Below the pieces are notes generated by a model. That model was not told the DNA's origin. It searched no databases and saw nothing but the letters and a program-made list of their open reading frames with translations. Positions 53,915-64,000 of a stretch of 64,000 bases of DNA are shown here, piece by piece (the stretch's first letter is position 1; every line of letters begins with the position of its first letter). Origin of the DNA: Cyathus striatus (lineage: Eukaryota > Basidiomycota > Agaricomycetes > Agaricales > Nidulariaceae); assembly GCA_025738555.1 (NCBI GenBank), contig JAOVFP010000009.1, forward strand, positions 2,170,001 to 2,234,000, read 5' to 3'. Made by a program: the position numbers and the translations under genes.

Positions 53915-56620
53915 TTACATTTTGAAATTGATAGTGCATTGACATACAGGCATGGCTCTGATCACGACTACATTTAAGGTTGACAGAACTGTTCATCAGC
54001 CACAATTAGAAGCAGAAACTATCAGAAACGAATGCTGATACCAAATAGATAGAAATAATATAGAATGCCTACAGCCAATAGTCAGCAAGAAACCCTATTA
54101 AAACTGCAGAAATAAATGTACACCATCTTTAAGTATTGGCTTCAGAAGTTTGCCTGGCCTTGATGACATAAATAAAGCTTTGAGGAATGTTTCATGTCTG
54201 ATCGTAACTATAAAGATATGAGAACTGCAGTCTACTGACAGTATGAGTAAGAGAGAAGTCTACTTATGAGTTTGTAACACCTGCACCATCATGAGCATTA
54301 AGAGACCTGCCATTCGAATAAAGGATGATTTTTCACTATGGAACACATGATCTCTTACCTGCATCATAGATCATCAACAGAATCCACTCAATAGACAGTA
54401 TTCAACTCCCTCCTTGAAGAAAACACCCACAAAAAGGATGATAAGGAGGATCAATGACTATGATATATTGGCATTTTACATCAACAAAAAGATTTCAGAG
54501 TGACTCACATTTCGCAGTTCCTGAGAACAACACAATGACTTGTATTGCTGGAATTGTTGCAGAAAACCAGAAGATAATCAGGCTGATGCCTACTATTTTG
54601 TTTCTGCCCCAGACTGCCCATGTTCATAGACTAAGAATAACTAAACCGATCTTCAATATTGTGATGCCTATCCATATTAAATCGCTTACCTTCAGCAACA
54701 ACAATTCCAACAAGAATTAACACTGCATAACAAGACTGGTCAAGATTGTAATACAAAGGACGACTGATATTTACTTACACGCATTTACTTTGTACATGTG
54801 ATTGCAAGTCTCTGTCGATAGTCCAGGCACAAAAATTCCTATGACATTATATGTAATGTCAAATAAAGTGAGACTTTTAGTGTAGAGGAAACTGACAATA
54901 AAGAAGAATGGAAGACTTGACAAATGGTAGATATTGGGTAAAGAGAAACATCAGACTCAGAGTTGACCATTTTGTACTCCAGATATATTTATTTCAAGTT
55001 CTAACATTAATAAGTAGTCGAAGACCTATGAAGATGAAAATCAATAAGAAAAATGAAAAGTTTGATCAAAAACAACTCACAAGTATTGAGATGCTTGCAA
55101 CTTTTGCTTCAGATGAGTCTAACTTATGTATAACATTGTGTGTAAATGAACTTACCATCTAAGTACTGATATACACATCATGAGTTTCAGAAGCATATCA
55201 GTCAAAAGATATGGGATGTACATTGAAAAGCTTAATATGTTCCAATGCCATAATGGTCAATGATTGAGAACTTGAAGTAGCCATTTCTATGGTCGACAAG
55301 ATATATAGACTTTGTCCCTTGGGACTTTATAGAGGGTATCTTGATGAGGGGAATGTACATTCTAAATAAAGGCTGAAGTAGTAACTGAAAAACAAAGCTC
55401 CTCCATCAGTGGTGGGAGCCTACTATACTTAAGGTTTGTAGAAGCACTTTGAGCTGATTCGAATCTTTCTGGTGTGCATGAGGCAGGGACATCAAAGCTG
55501 CATGGAAAGCACTATGAATAACTGAATATGTCTTCTCCCATGCTCTTTAACTATCCATATCCATTTCATTAATTTATCTTCTAGAGCTATTGGATTAAGT
55601 GTTAGAATAACATCAGGCAATACCAGAGATTTGATGTATCAGTTTCTTGTTATTACCACAGAAGCCTGATGTATCAGCCTTGTAATTAACAAGTGGCTTG
55701 ACAGACTACTAGCCATTTCAAACCATCTATTTTCAGAATGATGAGAATGGCGCTTGAGAGATTGGGCACTGAGCTGCTTACTGCTGGTTATGAAATAATA
55801 GAAGTCTATATAATGAAGTTGGACATGCTCTCATATCAAAATTTTGCTCTACAATTCGAGTTGTTCATGATCTTCCCAGCACATACATCCAATAATACAA
55901 TAAGCATATGAATGAAATAATATTACTTCTGCTGTGATTCTGCTGTAGACTGCATGCATGTCAGGATTATATCAGAGAAGTTTGCACTGCAGTCATAATT
56001 GTTATTGGGAAATTGATATGATGTCATTGGTTTCAGGAAAATCATCGGCCAGTTTACAGTCCAGAGACAAATACTGTCAGGCTGCACATTATCATTGAGA
56101 AAAAGAGCACAAATCACTGTAATATTTGTGTATATATAATATTAAGAAGCACTTACATTGTCATTGCATGGATGAAGACCCTCCGTGATGCATGCAAGCC
56201 AACTGACCCCTACCCATTTTCCAATGATTGAATGGATTGGGTAAGTATCTTTGTTTGGAATGTACCAGTAAAGAAATGATTGTAGCACGCAGCACAGCTC
56301 ATTCAATATGCAACAGGTCTTTCTATACCTAAACTTGAGAGGCAGTTATGAGCCAGTGTGATGGAATAAGAGAGTGATAGACATGCGGCACACTGATAAC
56401 AAAGTGATGGCATCCAACAATGATTTCCATCATAGAACACCACAGAGTTCATGGTACATGCATCGAGGACCAACCCGATTAGAACTTGCAATAAGTCAAG
56501 GTGTACATTGCATACTGTGTTCAGCTACTTCTGAGCGGGCTTCGATTCCCAGAATTAACCTCCATTAAGCCAAAGCAAAATCGAGAAGTGAATGATCGGT
56601 TGGGAATTCCGAGAGGAAGA
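53915..56620. other. No supported gene; AT-rich
   Basis: Only short open stretches on both strands, with no domain or repeat partner recognised. Confidence 0.4.
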
Positions 56621-56633
56621 CATGCAGCTCAAC

Positions 56634-58066
56634 AGGACCCTTGAAATCTCCACCAAAGGTTTGATACAGATCCCCCTATGCTGGCCAGAAAAATCTCTGA
56701 AGTCAGATACACTTTGGTGGGCATCCCCCTACTGGAACCATAAATATTCGCACAATGTCATGTTTAGCATCCCCCTATAGTGCTGGCCTGAGGAGTAGGT
56801 ATGATACCTGTCCACTATCTACACCACAGCCTCATCCTTTTTTGCATCAACATTATGTAGCCCTACACACACCTCACTACTTACCACTCACTCACGTACA
56901 CTTGACCCTGACCTACATACCTGACTTACTAGCTGATTGAAACAGTGAACATTTCCAATTCCACTGCCTTAATGCAGTATCTGATGCTGAATGTACTTGA
57001 ATATCTGTTCTATCAACCACTGCCTTAAACTGAAACCTCTCAGCAATGCCTCATCTACCCTACTTCTCAGCAGGCACCTTCAAACATGCACTACTTTGCT
57101 TTGTATTCAGGACTATCTCTTTTTTATCCATACTGAAATTTGCATATAAGTAGTGTACCAGCAATAAACATTTTCATTACACATTTTAGCCTTGTATAAA
57201 GCTTCTTATGATGTCAGCCTACAATGTCAGTGATGATATGAACAAGAGGAAGACTGAATCAGGTAATAGTGTGAATGCACGACTTGCAGCTGAAGCAGGT
57301 GCTATCCAAATTCTTAAATGACAGTGACATGAATATTCTGTACTCTCACCCTCTGAACTTTTTGCAATGGCTTGGATTAGTATTTTGGCACCACTTAGCA
57401 ATCAATCTTATGGAATAGTCATTGCAAAAGACCAATTACTACTTGGGAAAGGCATGTGTATGTTCTAATTCAAGTATTGCTAGTTACATCTTGTGCAGTC
57501 ATTACAATGTACGAGAAAGGTGCTGGAAAGGGTGGGAAGCATAACTGGGTCCCATCTTCAGCTAATATCAGTGCTATTTCCTACATTGGAATGCAAGTGT
57601 AGCAATAATTAAGGCCTGGCCATTGTCACTTTCATGGGGTTTTTGATCCCACAGCCTGACTAGGTCTACCACAATTTATTCACATTCCAGCTATCTCATT
57701 TCTCTGTGAAATTTCACCTGCTTCAATTTAGCCATTACCTCAAAATGATTCTATTGTTGAAATGAACAGTGAAATGTTTACGCAGAAATAAGTAGGGATT
57801 TCAGAGCAAAAAGAGCTTGCTTTGAGCACTGCAAAACATTTAGCGACACGCCAGAAACACTCTAATGCTAATACAACAGATGATGATAACTAATTTCGGT
57901 TACTTCAGAGGTTAGATACTATGTCCCCCTATAAACATGAAAATTTGTTACCTAGATATGCTATCCCCCTACAATTCACAAAAAAATTTACGATTTTTGT
58001 CCCCCCATTCTGAGCAAAAAATAGCAATTTTCGTATCAAACCTTTGGTGGAGATTTCAAGGGTCCT
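56634..58066. mobile_element. 1.43-kb non-autonomous DNA transposon
   Basis: Perfect 34-bp terminal inverted repeats (56634-56667 and 58033-58066) begin AGGACCCTTGAAATCTCC. They are flanked by a perfect 8-bp target duplication AGCTCAAC (56626-56633 and 58067-58074). Subterminal ATCCCCCTA/GTCCCCCTA motifs lie inside both ends (near 56671, 56725, 56767, 57918, 57971), a typical arrangement for transposase binding in hAT or Kyakuja-Dileera-Zisupton type elements with 8-bp duplications. No transposase is inside, so it depends on an enzyme elsewhere. The intact ends suggest recent movement. Confidence 0.85.
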
Positions 58067-58074
58067 AGCTCAAC

Positions 58075-60280
58075 TCAGCTCCTGCGAGGCACCTGTTTCT
58101 ATCTACATATGCCAGGGAGCTGAGCTCCAAGACAACATAGATTCCAAAGTGATTTTTTGAATAAATCCTCTATCAATTTGTAAGTAGCTGCACTTACAAG
58201 CAGCATGTCTCACGAATTTCATATGGGAGAAAATCAGAAGAAGCACCTAAATTTAGCACCAGGCTACATCGCTACATCCATTGAGGATAGTAAGTTGCAA
58301 GGGCATATACATACTTACTAACGCTGATGAAACGAAGACCTTTAATAATAGGCCCACTGCAGATTGAAGGATTGTAATTTGTTGGCACCATTTTGGCAAT
58401 TTCATTTAGTTCTCTCTGTAGACAATGTCGTGTTGGGGACCGGAGTTTGGAAAGACGTGATCAGTGGTACATATGCACACATTTCCATGCCCTGACATTT
58501 GCCTGATGTTTTCTGTGAAAAATGCTAATTAATGGCTTTACAGCAACCAAAGGACAGCTTACCAGGCTGTGTTATATTGTCAAGAAGAACACAGTGTTAC
58601 TTTTTTTTTTTAGTCCCATCTGATTGCCAGGTCGTTTATGAATGAACTTGTATCTAACTTCCAGGGGAGTGCCTATTTTGAAAATCCTAGTGGTAGAGTG
58701 GATTAGGATATAAGAGCTGTTGAACTAAGACTTAGAACTCGGAAGGGTGTCTGTGGTCATATGAGGTTTCTGGTATGAGACTCCCCTGTGGTGGAGTACA
58801 GTTTTTGGTCTCGGTGTCTGCGAAGAACTCAGTGCGAGTATTGATTCAATTCTTAGCTCTGAAGTGGCTAATAGTAGTAGTGGGAGGAGGCAGTCACTAT
58901 AGCGTTTAGCAACATGATGTTTATAGAATATAACAATGGGCATATTGGTAATATTTCTTATCAGTGAACCACATGAAATGAGCTGGAGTATCAAAAGATA
59001 CAACATGCATCGCGAAGACACTGGAAAAAACAAGCATTAAACGACTGGAGATGCAGAAAGTAGGACTTTCAACTGCTGGAGTGACACCTACATTCAAATA
59101 TTCACATGCAGTACAGGCTGATCAGCTCTGCATAGGTTCCATCTCTGCCAGGTGTAACTATCAATTAAAATGGCTTTGAACCAATGACACAGAATATTTG
59201 AGAAGGAACTGTTGGAGTCCTGGGGTATATATGTTGCAGCAAATAAGCATCGTGAAGGTTGGGCTTGGGTTGGGCAAAGGCCGCTGCAAGCAAGTTGAAG
59301 CGGTGCTATAACTTAGGTAAGTGCTTAAGGCTAAGATAAAATTCCCATGGTTGAGCAGTGATCGGATCCTACCACCACTTCTTCTTCCTCCTCTCTGTCC
59401 TACTCATCCTCCTCCTTATCCTCAGCTGAGAAAAAAAAGCAATGCTTCAACATACTCCCCACAGTCACTCAATCTCTTACAACAGAGTCAACTGAGTAGG
59501 CCATAATCGTGTGTCGGGGCTTCTCATCCTGCATTTACACATAATGACGCTTGGAATAGCCCTCCATCACCACTCCAATCATGACACATTCCACACACAG
59601 CGCTCAGTCAGATATTGTTTTTGAAATTTCTGAGAATATTTGGGGACATGTTACATCAGTAAAAAAGCACGCCACATACATAGGGAACGGAATATAATAT
59701 ATTTATCTAGAATTGAATGTAATTATGTAAAATGTATTGTAATGACAGGATTTGTTGTGAGTGCCATGAAAGCTGGGGTTGCTTGGGATAACCAGCAATA
59801 ATTGTGAGTGTGGGATAGGGTTGTGAGCAAGAAATGTAATGGATTACATTGCTAGAATACATACCAAACCAATTATTTTGTCACCATGTAAGGGATTAGA
59901 ATCATTTTAATGCAATAGAAAGCTCAGAATCTAATATAATCCAATAGAATATTTCTCACCCATTAGAAAGCAGTGGGAATGTATTTTTACATAACAAGGC
60001 AACTAATTTTATTCGACTCAAATTCAACTTAAACACTAATCAAAAATCAATTTAATCATTCCATAATACAGTAAATACATGGGACATAGAGGAAGACATA
60101 AAGGAAGACATGGAATGATGGCAACAAAGACTGAAGCAAGACAGAGACTCTACCGACATAGCAATAGGAAATGCTTAGGAAAGGCCCAAACCTATAGGAC
60201 ATCAAAGTCAACGGAAGAGGTGCCAGTCAGTGATGAATGAGGATTGAGCAATGATAAGCCTGTTAGATATTCTGGGTTGC
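58075..60280. other. No supported gene
   Basis: AT-rich with short open stretches. T-rich and A/T-rich tracts occur at 58600 and 59660-60060. No repeat partner was noticed. Confidence 0.4.
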
Positions 60281-60288
60281 ACAGCTTC

Positions 60289-60428
60289 TTTGACAGCTGT
60301 CACTTGTCACCTGTCATACTTGACAGATATGTGATTGACAGATATGTGATTGACAGATTGACAGCTGTCTGTTACCTTAGTTACATGGACCTTGGTTGGG
60401 ACTTTGGTAGACACACTCAGTATATAAA
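60289..60428 (+). promoter_or_regulatory. TGACAG-rich promoter-like segment with TATA box
   Basis: Seven TGACAG/CTGTCA hexamers lie within about 80 bp (60289-60368), including the perfect palindrome TGACAGCTGTCA and a tandem GACAGATATGTGATT. A TATA box, TATATAAA, is at 60421. TGACAG is the core bound by TALE-class homeodomain proteins. Downstream is pyrimidine-rich DNA with no clear gene, so this could instead be the U3 part of a solo LTR. Confidence 0.4.
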
Positions 60429-61832
60429 CACTCTGTAACTTGATAGTAGTTAACAAGTTTCCTCCCCATCTTGTGTCTGTGTCAGTGTTTGTGTCTGAGT
60501 TCTTGCACCTTTACCACCCTCTCTTTGCTTTATTATCACACCCTATTCTCTCATTCACCCCTCTTTATTCTTGCTACTTCTCACAAAGCCAGCCTGTGAG
60601 TAAAATACTTTGCACTGTAGATGACAGTATACATACTTAGTTGCCAGATGGGGAAGTCACATTCCATCATCCAAAGATACTGGTTGGCAACAGGGGAACA
60701 TAGGGACATTGAAGTACAAGGTGATGATGGCTGAGGTCTTGAGAGAGGAATTTCGAAGCCGTATTGACGCATAACCATACAACCAGAGGGTACTCAGGTT
60801 AGTACATCTCAAAACGAAAGTGACGACTTCGCACCTAGCATAGTAACATGACATCCATACCCAGCCCCTTCAACAACGGAGACCTAGCATGAATAATATG
60901 CCAAGGATCACAAAATCGACATAGAAGCATGACTCAATCGACTCCAAGCTCCTCATGCCGCCACTCAAGCTTGAGCTAAAAATGAGAAAGGTAGCAAGAA
61001 CTGAAAAACCGAAACAGTGCACTAAAGCATGGGTACCCACTAACCAAACTTGTACCAAATAGGGAATCAGAAAGAATAAAAACACAAAAAACAGTGAATG
61101 AAAGCATTAGAACACGTACTAAGAGCTGCGCACAACACTGTTCACCACAAAAGGCTGCATATGTGCACAGGTAGGAGGAGGTAAGCTTGGAGACATAGAT
61201 TGATGGTGGTAGAAAAATGTTTGGATGAGTACCAAACCCCACAAGTGCGAACACTGGGGGAGCTTGGAAGCAGAGGCTGGCAGAAGACACCCAGAGAGCC
61301 GATGAGTGGGCTGCACACAAGTGCATGGATATGCTTACCGAGTTCGCGCAAGATTGTATATGACCTTGCGGAATCTGCGTGTGAGCCCAGAGTTTGACCT
61401 TGAGCAAGAGGATCCCAAGCCAGAGCCAGATGATGAACTGGGAAAAGATAAACGAGAGTGGGAGCCGTGGTTACGTAGGCTTGTGTGTGAGCTGATGAGT
61501 CCTAAGAGACCAATATGGTCAACTGTAGAGTGTGAATGTTATATGGGCTGCATACATTCTAGATAACATGTACCAAGAGCCCCATGGTGCACCAGTGGCC
61601 TCAGAAGGGCGCATATACACTGCAAATATGAACTGACAAGCTCCAGCACATGACAACAGTGGCAGTAGAAGCTCATACCAAAGGAATATTACCATTGGCA
61701 AGTGTTGTGAGGCCTCAGTAACCTGTCAATTACATGGCAATAGGGAAAGGGATGAGAGTAGGGCGAGTAAGCAAAGAGTAGTACTTCGAGAGCAATAGGA
61801 GTTGGAAAAGGGGGGACAATATTGAAGGGAGA

Positions 61833-61918
61833 TAAAGGATAAAGGGGAGGGAGGGGAGGGAGGGGAGGGATAAGGGAAGATGGTGGGGGGAGGAGGGAAG
61901 ATGGTGGGAGGAAGGAAG
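61833..61918 (+). repeat. G-rich tract with G-quadruplex potential
   Basis: Alternating GGGG and GGG runs separated by A (61835-61869), then GGGGGGAGGAGGG and GTGGGAGG. More than four G-runs of three or more occur within 35 nt, enough for an intramolecular quadruplex. The reverse strand gives spurious Pro/Ser-rich frames. Confidence 0.7.
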
Positions 61919-62535
61919 CAAGAGAAGCTAGAGTCAGCCAGTGACTGGCAATGAACTGATATGGTGCACGGGCCAGGTGCAATCACGACGTGTTTGATTG
62001 ACAAATCAAGGTGACAAATAAACCTTACGTAATTCCCACTAACTTTAGTTAGTAGGGTTATAGGGTTGAGTTCAAACATTTTTTGGCAGTAAAATTCAAT
62101 GCTGACATGCCGACAGGGTCGTTGTGGTCATGCGCTGTAATCTTCAGCAATTTCCCTATTGCAGCTTTGTTCGTCCCATTCAAGTTATTCACAAAAATCT
62201 TTCATGGTGCTGTAGTGTATGGATTGCATTTTCTGTTTACTGTACTTGTCTGCGGAGATATATATGATATATAGTATGTCCATCATGAAATTTGTTGCCC
62301 AATGTGTCTGCTTCTTCTCTTTAGGTCTTGGGTCAACATCAATTGTGTGATGTTAGCTATAAGTAAGTATGTCAAACTTATTATGCATTGCTTCTTACCA
62401 TCGCATTTCTACACTCAATTTCAATTAGTTTACATAAATGTTTACTTACATCCAAGTAGTTAGTGGGCTCTGCCGGTGACAGCCGGCTCTAGGTATTATT
62501 GGAGGAGCTTGCTCCTCCTATTTGTTTGTGTTAGT

Positions 62536-62700
62536 GATCCAAAATACTTAGTGGCTGTGCATGCATGGAATTTTGTTAGTCAGCAGCTCTGGGGATCCAA
62601 AATGTGTAGTGGCTGTGCATGCGCGGAACATTAGTCAGCAGCTCTGGGGACCCAAAATGCGTAGTGGCTGTGCATGCGCGGTGCGTTAGTCAGCACCTAC
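62536..62700 (+). repeat. Three-copy tandem repeat, 55-58 bp
   Basis: GATCCAAAATRYRTAGTGGC, TGTGCATGC and TTAGTCAGCAGCTCTGGG recur with starts at about 62536, 62594 and 62649. The copies differ partly at CG/CA positions (GCATGCATGG versus GCATGCGCGG). Confidence 0.75.
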
Positions 62701-62704
62701 CTCT

Positions 62705-64000
62705 TCGAGTTGTCGCGCACAGTTGGAACACAATGTCACTGTATCAAACCTCACATAAATTAGACACGTTCTCATCATCAAAATATCTCTGCTCGTTTAA
62801 ATAGCCTGGATATCAAATTACTTTAAATTCTTTTATGTACTTCTCCATAACCACTTTAGATGCTACTTATTGGATACTTACTAGGCAACTGCCACATACA
62901 TAACTCCTATATAAAGTGTTTCCATACATTCACTTTTGATTTTCTTATTATTGAATAATTAGCATAAAGTGGGAGCTATTAAAATGAGTGCATAACTGTG
63001 GAAACACTGTAATAGCTAGTTGCAGCTAGTAAAACAAAGGAAAAATTTTATAATGAAGATAGTATAATTAGAACGAAGCAAGGAATTTTAGAATGAAGAT
63101 AAAATAAATAAAATAATTCACAGGCAATCAATAAAAAGGTTTCTGTCTCCTAACAAGAAATGTGAAAGTAAATTTCTTATCTAAGCGAGGTTTCTGCCAA
63201 TCCAGGTGTCAGCAACTCCTGAATGAGTATCTAACAAGTAAACTTATTATTATGTATAAAAAAGAAATAACAAAAAACTAGGATTCGTCAAGCTTGCCCT
63301 TTAATGTGCATCATGAAGTGACGTATGTTACATGTTATAAATAAAGCCCTCTCAGGTTTCAATGTCGGTGACGGATTGAGGCTCTCTGACTTTGAGTCCT
63401 CTCCCTCCGAGAGACCATGTCGGACTCAGAATTGTATGCATCACTCTGCTTCCTGTTCCTCTGAATAGCCATTATACACATAATAATACACATCAGTAAA
63501 GTGTATAGCTGCAATGTGCTTGCTTGTGATTCTGTGAACCCTCTAGGTCTGACTCTTTCGCTAAACACGCCGAGTTGTGACATCTTCCTTAGCGTCACAA
63601 AAATGTGCTATAACTTGTATCTCAGCCAAAGGAGATACACAGGAAAGAAACTGTCCTTTTCCTGATACATAGCAACCTATGGCCACTCAGATGGTGCTCG
63701 AGATATTCATATGGTGTGGTCTGTGAGGTTACTTCAATGTAAGTTATCTATCCTGTCATACATTGCGATTTCCTGCACTTATGCTAGTAGCACTTTACTT
63801 TATGAATAAATGGCATCTCTAAGGGACCTGTAGTACTTATTGCGTCCACGATTTTAATCTTTCGCGCTGATCACACTCCCCACCACAACCATCTTCATCA
63901 AATCCTTATGTGCAGCCTTAGCACAAGGTGGAATTCCTAAGTGTCTTAATATGATGCTCCTGATCAAAATATCGTGAACACTCGACAATGTCGACTATAA
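62705..64000. other. Mostly empty; one small minus-strand ORF at 63359-63583
   Basis: A minus-strand ORF from ATG about 63583 to 63359 encodes about 74 residues with a short hydrophobic stretch (LYTLLMCIIMCIMAI) and a basic, Ser/Arg-rich tail. It has no recognised family and may be chance. The rest is AT-rich with no other feature seen. Confidence 0.25.

Overview
The window is nuclear DNA of a basidiomycete fungus, most likely an agaricomycete. The evidence is dense short GT-AG introns (about 40-65 nt), a fungal alpha-type protein kinase, a fungus-type integrase-core gene, NB-ARC/TPR proteins of the kind expanded in Agaricomycetes, DUF6589 and RecQ-like helicase sequences, and decayed hAT and Ty3/gypsy elements. 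There are no bacterial features. The assignment is by family recognition from memory; no search was run.

Layout. (1) 1-8.8 kb is relatively GC- and CpG-rich and mostly decayed: an hAT transposase tail, a UstYa-like (DUF3328) fragment, small tandem and palindromic repeats, and pieces that recur at 15-20.4 kb. (2) 8.8-14.9 kb is the best ordinary gene block: a small spliced hypothetical gene (+), an intact 7-exon integrase-core gene (-, 10034-11634), and head-to-head with it an intact 12-exon alpha-kinase gene (+, 12082-14824). (3) 14.9-21.8 kb holds remnants of single-pass membrane-protein genes and second copies of region-1 sequences. (4) 21.8-25.9 kb is NLR gene 1 (NB-ARC plus 17 near-identical 42-residue TPRs). 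It is followed by a probable solo LTR and AT-rich, transposon-rich DNA to 41.6 kb, with hAT and Ty3/gypsy relics, a foldback element carrying a helicase exon, and a 74-bp satellite. (5) 42120-48262 is a bounded 6.1-kb element with 187-bp terminal inverted repeats and a perfect 9-bp target duplication. It carries a DUF6589 gene and a convergent RecQ-like helicase gene with a zinc knuckle. (6) 50.1-52.5 kb is NLR gene 2, a paralogue with about five TPRs and a frameshifting deletion. (7) 52.7-64 kb is largely non-coding: a 640-bp hairpin, a 1.43-kb element with 34-bp perfect inverted repeats and an 8-bp target duplication, a TGACAG-rich promoter-like segment, and a G-rich tract.

Two themes stand out. 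First, two NLR-like genes of allorecognition or immune type differ mainly in the number of homogenised 126-bp TPR units (17 versus about 5). Second, the transposons decay largely through C-to-T transitions. In-frame stops in several independent relics are mostly TGA at places where arginine fits, and most differences between the 6.1-kb element's two terminal repeats are CpG to TpG/CpA changes. Both NLR genes are also almost free of CpG. This points to cytosine methylation and deamination across the AT-rich compartment, whereas the integrase and alpha-kinase genes keep CpGs and are intact.
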